From Bacteroidales bacterium (GTDB taxonomy: Bacteria > Bacteroidota > Bacteroidia > Bacteroidales > UBA10428): 64,000 bases of DNA. A program made the translations under genes and the position numbers. Positions 55,097 through 63,539 of this stretch are shown here, piece by piece. Location of the stretch: assembly GCA_035299085.1 (NCBI GenBank), contig DATGXG010000024.1, forward strand, positions 248,001 through 312,000, read 5' to 3'. The number at the start of each line of letters is the position of its first letter. Positions within the stretch are counted from its first letter, which is position 1. The notes beneath the pieces were generated by a model. That model made no database searches. It worked only from the letters and a program-made list of their open reading frames with translations, and was not told where the DNA came from.

Positions 55097-56281
55097 ATGA
55101 AGCGTAATATTAAACTTGGTGTTTTCGGATTTGGCTGCGTGGGCCAGGGATTGTACAATGTGCTGCATCAGACAAGGGGAATCAGTGCCGAGATAAAAAA
55201 AATTTGTATTAAGCACCCGGATAAGAAACGTCCCATCGATCCTTCGTTCTTCACAACCAACAGGCTTGATATCCTTCAGGATCCTGAAATTGATGTTGTA
55301 GTTGAACTCATCGACGAGGTTGATGCTGCTTTTGAAATAGTATCCGCTGCATTAAAAAATAAGAAAGCGGTTGTATCCGCCAACAAGAAAATGATAGCCG
55401 AACACTTCGCCGAACTTCGGGACCTTCAGAATGAATATGGCACACCGTTTCTTTACGAAGCCTCATGTTGTGCCAGCATCCCGATTATCAGGAATCTCGA
55501 GGAATACTATGACAATGATTTGCTGAGCAGTGTGGAAGGCATCCTGAACGGATCGACTAATTATATCCTTACCCATATTTTTGAAAATAACAAACCCTTT
55601 GAATCTGCGCTTAAAGATGCACAGGCGCTTGGATATGCCGAGAGCGATCCCAGCCTCGACGTAAAGGCACTTGATCCGAAGTATAAACTACTGATCATTC
55701 TTGTCCATGCTTTCGGGATCCTGCTTAAACCCGAAGATATCTTTAATTACGGTATTGATCATCTGAAGGATGCCGATATCCGGTATGCAAGAGAAAAGAA
55801 TGCCCGGATCAAACTCATAGCCAAATGCGCCAAAAGCAATAATAAGGTTTGCGCCTATGTCATCCCGCAGCTTGTAACCGAATCGGGTACTCTTAACAAG
55901 GTTACCTATGAATATAACGGTCTTCTCCTGGAGGGGGCTTTTTCTGAGCGCCAGTTCTTCATGGGAAAGGGAGCAGGAGGAAATTCAACCGGGTCTGCGG
56001 TACTTTCGGATATATCAGCGTTAACCTATGATTACAGGTATGAATATAAGAAACTGCATCAGAAGCTGAACCATGCCTATTCAATGGACAAACTTCTTGA
56101 GGTGTATGTCAGCTACAACGGGGGAATAAAACCGGATACGGACGATTTTGAGAGTATCTCGGTAAGGCATGAGTCAACCGAATGCAATTATATAGTAGGG
56201 AAGATTAACCTTCAGAAGTTAGCCGCTGCCCAATGGGTCAACGATCCGACAGTGAGTTTGATTTTAACGGAAGGGAATTAA
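55097..56281 (+). CDS. hom: Homoserine dehydrogenase
   Basis: Reduces aspartate semialdehyde to homoserine, the branch point to threonine and methionine. The 394-residue monofunctional enzyme starts with the Rossmann motif GVFGFGCVGQGLYNVL, then ANKKMIAEH, the catalytic region EASCCASIPIIRNLEEYY and GILNGSTNYILTHIFENN. The C-terminal part is not a standard ACT domain as far as I can see. Many Bacteroidota also have the enzyme fused to aspartate kinase (ThrA type); this separate copy behind a SAM riboswitch probably serves methionine synthesis. No other met genes follow. Confidence 0.93.
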   Translation: MKRNIKLGVFGFGCVGQGLYNVLHQTRGISAEIKKICIKHPDKKRPIDPSFFTTNRLDILQDPEIDVVVELIDEVDAAFEIVSAALKNKKAVVSANKKMIAEHFAELRDLQNEYGTPFLYEASCCASIPIIRNLEEYYDNDLLSSVEGILNGSTNYILTHIFENNKPFESALKDAQALGYAESDPSLDVKALDPKYKLLIILVHAFGILLKPEDIFNYGIDHLKDADIRYAREKNARIKLIAKCAKSNNKVCAYVIPQLVTESGTLNKVTYEYNGLLLEGAFSERQFFMGKGAGGNSTGSAVLSDISALTYDYRYEYKKLHQKLNHAYSMDKLLEVYVSYNGGIKPDTDDFESISVRHESTECNYIVGKINLQKLAAAQWVNDPTVSLILTEGN

Positions 56282-56283
56282 GG

Positions 56284-56337
56284 GATTTACGATTTACGAT
56301 TGATTCGATTTACGATTGATTCGATTTACGATTTAGG
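56284..56337. repeat. Heptamer repeat (TTTACGATT type) after hom
   Basis: GATTTACGATTTACGATTGATTC-like units repeat at 7-bp and 14-bp steps. The core TACGATT is the reverse complement of the AATCGTA unit between sufB and sufC. Further on, AAGGCGGAGCCTTAT and TAAGGCAGAGCCTTA (56401-56446) are short palindromes. Confidence 0.75.
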
Positions 56338-56454
56338 ATTTTTCACGAGTCACATTGTCCCTACCGTCCCTAAGGCAACCAAGCTCTCTGCCTCATGAAT
56401 AAGGCGGAGCCTTATCAGATAGGATCGACTAAGGCAGAGCCTTAGCCGAACGGA

Positions 56455-56604
56455 GCAATCTGCCAGCACATGCAAAACAATATTAAGAGTGCTGGACTTT
56501 GACTAAAATTTTCTTTAAGTGATGTTGTTCCTGTGCTGGCAGATTGCTTCGTCGCATAAATAACTGCTATAATCAATTATTTTTCATGCTCCTCGCAATG
56601 ACGG
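56455..56604. repeat. REP-like element, GTCATTGCGA family, copy 3
   Basis: GCAATCTGCCAGCACA (56455-56470) is exactly inverted as TGTGCTGGCAGATTGC (56532-56547), and the element ends in GCTCCTCGCAATGACGG as in copy 1. It fills most of the spacer between convergent hom and the small acidic gene. Confidence 0.8.
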
Positions 56605-56620
56605 CCTTAGCATCCGCTAA

Positions 56621-56914
56621 CTACTCCTCGTCCTCCGAAACGTCATCTCCTATTTCGAGGCTTTCGAAATTATCAAATTCATCAAAGGTGTTTGATTCGG
56701 TTTCCTCTTCCTCTTCCGCAGGGTTAGTGCGGGGAAGTTTAATGAGATAGTAAATATCTTCGGTTTCAAAAGGAATGGCCACTTCAATTTCCCCCCTGGG
56801 GTTTGTAAAAGTAATGGTGCGATCTTCGTAACCGTCCGGATACTTTTCTTTCAGCTTCTCTACCAACTCTTCCGACAGTTGCTCGTATGACTTGATTATT
56901 CTTTTCTTTGCCAC
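56621..56914 (-). CDS. Conserved small acidic protein, function unknown
   Basis: A 97-residue protein. A basic N-terminal part (MAKKRIIKSYEQLSEELVEKLKEKYPDGYED) leads into a compact region (RTITFTNPRGEIEVAIPFETEDIYYLIKLP). The last 33 residues are almost all Glu, Asp and polar (EEEEETESNTFDEFDNFESLEIGDDVSEDEE), so the tail is surely disordered. I recall similar small proteins across Bacteroidota, but none with a known function. The strong codon-level structure and lack of overlap suggest a real gene. It is followed upstream by a 132-bp AT-rich spacer to ung in which I see nothing. Confidence 0.7.
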   Translation of the reverse strand: MAKKRIIKSYEQLSEELVEKLKEKYPDGYEDRTITFTNPRGEIEVAIPFETEDIYYLIKLPRTNPAEEEEETESNTFDEFDNFESLEIGDDVSEDEE

Positions 56915-57046
56915 AGGTTTACAAGTGTTAAAAATTAGTGCTTCAATGGGGGTAAATTTATATAAATTTCTTTTTTATAAACAAGAGCAAAATATGATTA
57001 TTTTTTTCAATTTTTTTCTCTTTTGCCACTAACAACTATTGCTCCT

Positions 57047-57724
57047 TTAAGTTTTCCAATTTATTTCATCAATACCGTGTTTTCTCAATATTTCATTGGT
57101 TTTTGAAAAATGCCTGCACCCGAAGAATCCGTTATAGGCAGAATAGGGCGACGGATGTGCGGCTTTCAGAATATAATGTTTATTGGTATCAATAAGCGCT
57201 TCCTTTTCCTGCGCAAATTTTCCCCACAAAAGAAACACAAGTCCGACTCTTTTCTCCGACAATCTTTGTATGACTGAATTGGTAAAATTCTCCCATCCCC
57301 TTCGCTGATGTGAACCCGGTTGGTTGGCCCTTACAGTAAGCGTGGCATTGAGCAACAGTACACCCTGTTTCGCCCAGTTTTCAAGACATCCATGATTAGG
57401 TACAGGTATTCCCAGGTCCTTTTCAATTTCTTTAAAAATATTGACAAGCGACGGTGGAGCCGGAATTCCCGGGGGAACCGAAAAACAAAGTCCGTGTGCC
57501 TGCCCGGCTCCGTGATACGGGTCCTGCCCGATAATAACAACTTTTACATTATCAAACGATGTCAGCCTAAACGCATTAAAAATTAATCCCCCCGGCGGAA
57601 AAACGGTATATTTTTCTCGTTCTTCCAGCAGGAATTCTTTTAATCCGGCGAAATACGATTTCCCGAATTCATCGTTCAGCACTTCCTTCCAGCTGGGTTC
57701 TATCTGGGGATTGACCTGTATCAT
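57047..57724 (-). CDS. ung: Uracil-DNA glycosylase
   Basis: Family 1 UDG, removing uracil from DNA. The 225-residue protein has the water-activating Asp in VVIIGQDPYHGAGQAHGLCFSV, the uracil-binding LLLNATLTVR and the DNA-intercalating HPSPYSAYNGFFGCRHF with the catalytic His. Its first 56 bp overlap the end of the upstream Na/Pi cotransporter gene in another frame. The start MIQVNPQIEPSWKEVL fits the family length; no better downstream start exists. Confidence 0.96.
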   Translation of the reverse strand: MIQVNPQIEPSWKEVLNDEFGKSYFAGLKEFLLEEREKYTVFPPGGLIFNAFRLTSFDNVKVVIIGQDPYHGAGQAHGLCFSVPPGIPAPPSLVNIFKEIEKDLGIPVPNHGCLENWAKQGVLLLNATLTVRANQPGSHQRRGWENFTNSVIQRLSEKRVGLVFLLWGKFAQEKEALIDTNKHYILKAAHPSPYSAYNGFFGCRHFSKTNEILRKHGIDEINWKT

Positions 57725-59450
57725 GATTTTCTTTTAAAATGATCCTGGCTATGTTGGTGGCATGGCTCCCGATTACTTTCAGAGAACCAATGATTTCCAT
57801 ATGAGTGCGGCTGCTTTCAACCGATTCTTCGATTTCCATTTTCAGCCGGTTATAATGCTGTTTTTCGAGCTCAAAATACTCCTTCCTGAAAGTACTGTAA
57901 CTCGACTTTGATCGCTTTGCCCCTCTTACAGCTTCTGATTTATTTCTTTCACTGAATGTGCTGTAGGCCTGGTATAGCAGCTTCATTGTTTTCTGGTGAA
58001 AATCAAGGATCTCAAGGCGGCCAGCTTCACTGAAATGATAATTGTTATTACACCACTTTTCAGCTTTGTCAACCAGGTTCACCGAAATAACATCCCCGAT
58101 CTGTTCGAATTCATCCACGGCATACATCATTTCATAAGCTTCCTGGATCTCAGCAGAACTGATATTCTGCCTGATGATCTTCACCAGATACTTGTTGATT
58201 GCATCGCGGAGATAATTCAGTTCTTTCTCCCTCTCTTTTATCCTGGCAGTAATAATAGCCTTACGTTCCATAAACGGAATAATGATCTCTTCGGTCATCC
58301 GCTGAGCAATTTCCATCATGCGCAGAATTTCCTGCCTTGCAAGGCTCAGTGCCAGGGAAGGTGAACGAAGCAAATCATCCTCGATATACCATGAAGAAGG
58401 CGTTTTATGCTTGTCCACTTTTGCAGGCATCAGCCGGGTAACTAGTTGGGCAAGCAAATTGGTGAACGGAAGGAAAATAAACGCTACTGCTACGTTGAAA
58501 ACAGTATGGGAATTGGCAATCTCACGTGCCGGTAAGTCGCTGATCGTGATCTTTTCAATAAGATGAGCATACCAGGGTATAAAGGCGATTATAAATAATG
58601 TACCCAATACTTTAAAAAGGGTATGTGCAAGCGCTACCTGTTTAGCTTCTCCCGAGCCTCCGGCTGCAGCAATAAAAGCAGTGACCGAAGTACCGATATT
58701 TGATCCGAGCAACAGGGGAATGGATGCATCAAGCGATAGTAGTCCCTGGTTCCCGAGAACAATCAGTATACCCATGAATGCACTTGTGCTCTGAATGAGT
58801 GCAGTTATTAAAGCTCCTGCAAGCAACCCCAGGATTGGATTTTCCATTTCTGAAAGAACCCGGGTGAAGAATGGAGATTGTTTCAACGGTTCAATACTTC
58901 CCGACATCATGTCAAGCCCCATAAACAGGATGCCGAATCCCAGGATCATCAGGCTTATGCTGCGGAAGGCCGGCTTTGATGAAATGATATACAGGACAAA
59001 CCCGACAGCCACGATAGTGAGAGAATAATCAGTGAGCCGGAAGGCGATGAGCTGAATAGTGACAGTGGCACCTATGGCGGCGCCAAGGATAACGCCAACC
59101 GTGTTGGCGAACTTCATGAGGCGTGAATTTACGAAGCTGATCAGCATCACACTGGTGGCTGTGCTGCTTTGAAAGACCATTGTGGTTATGATACCGGTCA
59201 GGAATGCAGTCATCCGGTTATGGGTTAACCGGGCCAGCAGGTTTCGGATTTGGTCACCGGTTGACCGTGTCATGCTGTCGCTCATCATTTTGATACCCAT
59301 CAGGAAAAGTCCCAGTCCTGCAATCAATCCCGACACAAGTGAAATGATGCCATGCCCTGATGACAGTCCTCCGTCATTCGACTGAACCGTCAATGGTACC
59401 AGCAGCAATATGGTGCTACACAAACTTATATTCCGGAATTGACGAATCAC
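57669..59450 (-). CDS. Na/Pi cotransporter family protein (NptA-like) with PhoU domain
   Basis: A 593-residue inner-membrane protein. A signal-like first hydrophobic segment and eight or so membrane helices contain the two inverted Na_Pi_cotrans repeats, each with the QSS/QST motif (FQSSTATSVMLISF and LIQSTSAFMGILIVLGN). The C-terminal 230 residues are cytoplasmic and helical with a PhoU-like domain (RDAINKYLVKIIRQNISSAEIQEAYEMMYAVDEFEQIGDV). It could import or export phosphate with sodium. It has no Pho-like array upstream, unlike the island genes, so it is probably not in the same regulon. The C-terminus runs 56 bp into ung. Confidence 0.9.
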   Translation of the reverse strand: MIRQFRNISLCSTILLLVPLTVQSNDGGLSSGHGIISLVSGLIAGLGLFLMGIKMMSDSMTRSTGDQIRNLLARLTHNRMTAFLTGIITTMVFQSSTATSVMLISFVNSRLMKFANTVGVILGAAIGATVTIQLIAFRLTDYSLTIVAVGFVLYIISSKPAFRSISLMILGFGILFMGLDMMSGSIEPLKQSPFFTRVLSEMENPILGLLAGALITALIQSTSAFMGILIVLGNQGLLSLDASIPLLLGSNIGTSVTAFIAAAGGSGEAKQVALAHTLFKVLGTLFIIAFIPWYAHLIEKITISDLPAREIANSHTVFNVAVAFIFLPFTNLLAQLVTRLMPAKVDKHKTPSSWYIEDDLLRSPSLALSLARQEILRMMEIAQRMTEEIIIPFMERKAIITARIKEREKELNYLRDAINKYLVKIIRQNISSAEIQEAYEMMYAVDEFEQIGDVISVNLVDKAEKWCNNNYHFSEAGRLEILDFHQKTMKLLYQAYSTFSERNKSEAVRGAKRSKSSYSTFRKEYFELEKQHYNRLKMEIEESVESSRTHMEIIGSLKVIGSHATNIARIILKENHDTGQSPDRTQLEGSAER

Positions 59451-59490
59451 ACAGCGCTTTTTTGTCAGATAAAAATAGCAAAAGATTTCT

Positions 59491-59498
59491 TATTTTTG
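59491..59498 (+). promoter_or_regulatory. -7 element for the DUF3352 gene
   Basis: TATTTTTG matches TAnnTTTG, 23 bp before the ATG at 59522. It supports that start over the earlier in-frame ATG at 59360, which would lie upstream of the promoter and inside the divergent cotransporter gene. Confidence 0.5.
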
Positions 59499-59521
59499 AG
59501 GAACCAACAATTGCGGCATCC

Positions 59522-62296
59522 ATGTCAAAAAAGAATAAGTGGGCTTATGTACCATTTATATTTATTGCCCTCCTTTTGATCATTCTGATTATAGTAATTT
59601 TCAAAAAACCTGCAGGATCGGCGGATCCTATCAATGCCATACCGGTGAACGCCTCGGTCATTATCAAGGTTAACGATTTTAACGCGCTTCATGAAAAAAC
59701 ATCTGCCGAGTATAAAATTTGGCAGCAGCTCAGGAATTTGCCCCTGTTGAACCGGATCGACAAACAGGTTGTGTTCATCGATTCGCTGATGAAGAACGTG
59801 CCTGAAATTGAAAAAATACTTGATAATCCTCCCTATTTTATTTCAGCTCATTTTTCAGGCAACGAAAAGATAAGCCTGTTCCATGTGTTCCGTTTGCCAG
59901 CCGGAATAAGCAGCCGGAAGGTGACTGATTTTATAAACAGCCTGATTGTAAACTCAGGCACAGTTACCGTGAGGAAATATGAAGGTACCGACATCCATGA
60001 GGTAGCTCTTCTGAATCAATCGAAGGTGAACAATTTTTCTTTTGCCGTTCGGGGGGATATTCTTATGATCAGCTTCTCCACAACGGTTCTTGAAGATGCG
60101 GTGCGTCAGATGAACCAGGGTAATTCACTGATGTCGGTTTCTGGTTTCACATCCATTTATGCAACGGCCGGTAAAAATGTTGACGCGAATGTTTTTGTCA
60201 ATTTCAACGAATTCCCGCGAACCCTGTCAGCCTTTGTGAAATCCGACTTTAAATCGGAAGTCCGTTCCTGCAGGAACTTTGCCGACTGGGCCGAACTCGA
60301 TGTGAATCCGCTTTCGGATATGCTACTGATGAATGGTTTCGTGAATACAAATGATTCTGTAAAAACTATGGCTTCGGTCCTGCTGAGCCAGAGTCCCCAG
60401 CGTATGACCGTTGACCAGGTGCTTCCCTCGACAGTAGCTTCCTTTCTTACATTGACTATTACCGATCCTGCAAAATACATATCGGAATACGAAGACTTTC
60501 TTCGGGAACAGGGACGGCTGACAGCTTATAAGAATACGCTGCAATCACTAAACAACGCCTACGGCACTAACTTCCCGGATGATTTTACCGGAATCATGGA
60601 AAATGAAATTGCCATGGCTTTTGACGGCGGAACCGATATGGATTCTGTTCGCGGAAGTTATTTTGTGATGAGAATTAAAAGCAAGACGCAGACTGAACAA
60701 AAAATAACTGATATATTGACTTCAATGGCCAGGGTGGAATCAAAGCCCCTGTCAAATTACATAACGACCTATAAACTGGATGAAGATCTCAGTTTCCGGA
60801 TCATGCATCTGCCGGTGCGGAAACTGGCTGCCAAAGTGTTTGGAGGACTCTTCACGGTACCTGATGAACAGTATGTAACTGTGCTGGATAATTTCCTGGT
60901 GATTGCCGGGTCGGAACAATCGCTCAGGTCACTCATCCATAATTTTGTGCTGAATAAAACGCTTGAACATGATGCCGCATTCGGTGAATTCAGGGATAAC
61001 CTGTCGCCCCGTTCGAATTTGTGTTTTTATGTCAACCTTAGTAAAAGCCAGCCGTTTTACTCCCCCTTCCTGAAAAACACGATCGGAAAGGCATGGAATA
61101 AAAACATGCCTGTATTTCAGAATGTGCAGCTGATGGGACTTCAGTTATCTGCCAGCAATAAAATGCTTTACAGTAATTTTCTTGTCAGGCATCTTTCATC
61201 GGTAAGCACAATGGCTCAAACTGTTTGGGAAAGCAGGCTTGACACGCTCACCGATTTTAAACCCGTTTTTGTTCTGAATCACCAGACCGGCCAAAACGAA
61301 GTATTCGTGCAGGATCTGAATAATACAATTTACCTGGTGAATCATGTTGGCCGAATCTTATGGAAACAAAGGCTTCCTGACCGCATTAACAGTGAGGTTT
61401 TCCAGATCGATTATTTCAGGAACGGGAAACTTCAGCTCATGTTCAGCACCCGTAACCAGATTTACCTGGTTGACAGGAACGGTAATTTTGTGGAAAGATT
61501 CCCGGTCACCCTGAGATCGCCGGCAACAAACGGACTTGCTGTTTTTGATTATGAAAGTAACCGTGATTACAGGCTCTTCATTGCCTGCGAGGACAAGCAT
61601 ATATACGCTTACGACCGCCAGGGCACTCTTGTGCAGGGATGGGCATTCGGACAGTCGGAAAGCGAAGTGACAAAGCCTCTCAATCATTTCAGGATTGGCA
61701 CCAAGGATTTCATTGTATTCGGTGACCGGTATAAAACATACATTCTTGACAGGAAAGGTAATACCCGGGTAAGTGTGGATACCTATTTCCCTGTTTCACA
61801 AAATGAGTATGTATTGAATGTTTCAGGCGACGATTACTCACCATCAGTTGTAACGACCGATACAACAGGGAAAGTGTATTTTATAAGCTTCACAGGCACT
61901 GTGAAAACGGCAGACCTGGGAACTTATTCAGCTAGCCATTTTTTCGATTACAAAGATCTGACGGGAGATAACAAACCTGAATTCATTTTCCTGGATAACA
62001 AAAAGATGACAGTGTTCAACAACAACCAGTCTAAACTATTTACAGTTAAATTTGATGAACCGGTAGCTTCAAAGCCGCAATATTACCAGTTCACAGCTAC
62101 TGATAAAAAACTGGGAGTTGTATTGCGAAACAAGAACCTGATTTACCTTGTGAATAATGACGGATCGCTGTACAATGGATTTCCTCTTCAGGGCAATACG
62201 CCATTCAGCATAGGCGATTTTGGCGATTCGCTTTCACGTTTTAATCTTGTTGTAGGCAGTCGCGACAATTTTCTTTATAATTACAGGGTTCAGTAA
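59522..62296 (+). CDS. DUF3352-family membrane-anchored protein with beta-propeller-like C-terminus
   Basis: A 924-residue protein. One N-terminal membrane helix (about 8-28, YVPFIFIALLLIILIIVIF) anchors a large extracytoplasmic part. The first 550 residues resemble DUF3352, with repeated alpha/beta units (VIIKVNDFNALHE, FVNFNEFPRTLSAF). From about residue 580 there are repeated strands such as NTIYLVNHVGRILWKQRLP, NQIYLVDRNGNFVERFPV and KHIYAYDRQGTLVQGW, the spacing of a PQQ-type beta-propeller. Function unknown. The start at 59522 removes 54 residues encoded opposite the cotransporter gene. It is a single gene upstream of porP. Confidence 0.75.
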   Translation: MSKKNKWAYVPFIFIALLLIILIIVIFKKPAGSADPINAIPVNASVIIKVNDFNALHEKTSAEYKIWQQLRNLPLLNRIDKQVVFIDSLMKNVPEIEKILDNPPYFISAHFSGNEKISLFHVFRLPAGISSRKVTDFINSLIVNSGTVTVRKYEGTDIHEVALLNQSKVNNFSFAVRGDILMISFSTTVLEDAVRQMNQGNSLMSVSGFTSIYATAGKNVDANVFVNFNEFPRTLSAFVKSDFKSEVRSCRNFADWAELDVNPLSDMLLMNGFVNTNDSVKTMASVLLSQSPQRMTVDQVLPSTVASFLTLTITDPAKYISEYEDFLREQGRLTAYKNTLQSLNNAYGTNFPDDFTGIMENEIAMAFDGGTDMDSVRGSYFVMRIKSKTQTEQKITDILTSMARVESKPLSNYITTYKLDEDLSFRIMHLPVRKLAAKVFGGLFTVPDEQYVTVLDNFLVIAGSEQSLRSLIHNFVLNKTLEHDAAFGEFRDNLSPRSNLCFYVNLSKSQPFYSPFLKNTIGKAWNKNMPVFQNVQLMGLQLSASNKMLYSNFLVRHLSSVSTMAQTVWESRLDTLTDFKPVFVLNHQTGQNEVFVQDLNNTIYLVNHVGRILWKQRLPDRINSEVFQIDYFRNGKLQLMFSTRNQIYLVDRNGNFVERFPVTLRSPATNGLAVFDYESNRDYRLFIACEDKHIYAYDRQGTLVQGWAFGQSESEVTKPLNHFRIGTKDFIVFGDRYKTYILDRKGNTRVSVDTYFPVSQNEYVLNVSGDDYSPSVVTTDTTGKVYFISFTGTVKTADLGTYSASHFFDYKDLTGDNKPEFIFLDNKKMTVFNNNQSKLFTVKFDEPVASKPQYYQFTATDKKLGVVLRNKNLIYLVNNDGSLYNGFPLQGNTPFSIGDFGDSLSRFNLVVGSRDNFLYNYRVQ

Positions 62297-62451
62297 TCCC
62301 TGAATCCCTCATGGCTTCTTGCTTTTAACAACATTATCAACATTTTGTAAAAAAAGCAGGAAAAAAATCAAACACAGGGTAACATTCTAACCCCATTTAA
62401 GTATAATATGGGAAACTTGTGAAAAAGGTTATTAACAGATTGGTGTTAATT

Positions 62452-62459
62452 TAGATTTG
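62452..62459 (+). promoter_or_regulatory. -7 element of the porP-gldK operon
   Basis: TAGATTTG matches TAnnTTTG. Transcription would begin near 62466, so the in-frame ATG-less extension to 62457 cannot be coding and the start at 62547 is preferred. Confidence 0.5.
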
Positions 62460-62546
62460 TTGTTATACAATATTTTTGCTTATTTTACCTTTTATGTAGG
62501 CGTATCAGAGCCGTTTATAAACAGTAAAAAGCAGGGTTGTAAAAAC

Positions 62547-63494
62547 ATGAAAAAATTAATATTGGTCTTTATCGCCTCGGTTAGTTTGACCGGCGCTTTT
62601 TCGCAACAAGAAAGACAGGTAAGCCATTATATGTACGATCACATTTCAGTAAACCCCGGTTACGCCGGAAACAGCGACATGATCTCGACACACGGGATCA
62701 TGAGGCAACAGTGGCCAGGCATGGAAGGCGCACCACAGGATTTCATCCTGAATCTGAGTGCACCGTTCAAGCTGGGATCCACACATCATGGCGTGGGACT
62801 GGCAGTATGGTCAGATCAGCTGGGGTTCAACAAGGACATTGATCTTACTTTTTCTTACGCTTACCAGTTTTCTGTTGGAAACGGAAGATTGGGTCTGGGT
62901 TTAAGCGGGAACTTCGTTAACCGGCAGGTGAACGGAGAGTGGATATATCCCGACCAGAATGTGAGCACGGATGATGATGTTCCTATCGGCAAACAAAATG
63001 ACTTTGCCGTTGACATGGGAGCCGGGATATTCTACAGTACCGATGAATTGTATGTCGGTCTATCCTCTACAAGAATTTTACAGAGTAAATTTGAATACGA
63101 AAATAGCAGTACCGGAATTTCAACCTTTGAAAAACAGTCCCGCAATTATTACCTGACAGCCGGATATACGATTCAGCTTTCGAATCCCGCACTTGAATTT
63201 TTGCCTTCGGTTTTCCTGCAGACAGACACTAAAGAGACAAAAATTGACGTTAATGCGACATTGATGTACAATAAAAAGTTCTGGGGTGGCGTTTCCTATA
63301 GGCTCGGCTCGGCAGTAGTTGGTATGGTGGGACTTACGGTTTTGAATGGTGTTAAAGTGGGTTATGCTTACGATTTCGACACTTCCAAACTGCAGAGGGT
63401 AACAAAAGGAGGTCATGAAATCATGGTAGGCTACGATTTCAGGATAGGGGTTGACCGGATTCCACAGAAATACAAAAGTATCAGATATTTATAA
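62547..63494 (+). CDS. porP: PorP/SprF family type IX secretion membrane protein
   Basis: A 315-residue outer-membrane protein of the PorP/SprF family. A signal peptide (1-19, ending GAFSQQ) is followed by the family signature HYMYDHISVNPGYAGNSD, then beta-strands of a predicted barrel ending VGYDFRIGVDRIPQKYKSIRYL. It is encoded 45 bp upstream of the GldK/PorK gene, the usual order porP-porK-porL-porM-porN in Bacteroidales, which favours the T9SS core PorP over one of the many SprF paralogues. The ATG at 62547 begins a clean signal peptide. Confidence 0.92.
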   Translation: MKKLILVFIASVSLTGAFSQQERQVSHYMYDHISVNPGYAGNSDMISTHGIMRQQWPGMEGAPQDFILNLSAPFKLGSTHHGVGLAVWSDQLGFNKDIDLTFSYAYQFSVGNGRLGLGLSGNFVNRQVNGEWIYPDQNVSTDDDVPIGKQNDFAVDMGAGIFYSTDELYVGLSSTRILQSKFEYENSSTGISTFEKQSRNYYLTAGYTIQLSNPALEFLPSVFLQTDTKETKIDVNATLMYNKKFWGGVSYRLGSAVVGMVGLTVLNGVKVGYAYDFDTSKLQRVTKGGHEIMVGYDFRIGVDRIPQKYKSIRYL

Positions 63495-63539
63495 AAAACA
63501 GAGTATACGGTTTCTTATTTTGGACAAACATCATTGAAT

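Noticed and set aside
59360..59521. N-terminal extension of the DUF3352 protein
   Set aside because: Lies antisense to the cotransporter start and upstream of the TATTTTTG promoter element; the ATG at 59522 gives a clean membrane anchor.
62380..62400. Possible Pho box before porP (TAACATT then TAACCCC)
   Set aside because: The two heptamers are 8 bp apart, not 11, and there is no third copy.
62457..62546. N-terminal extension of PorP
   Set aside because: It overlaps the -7 element, and the ATG at 62547 begins a proper signal peptide.
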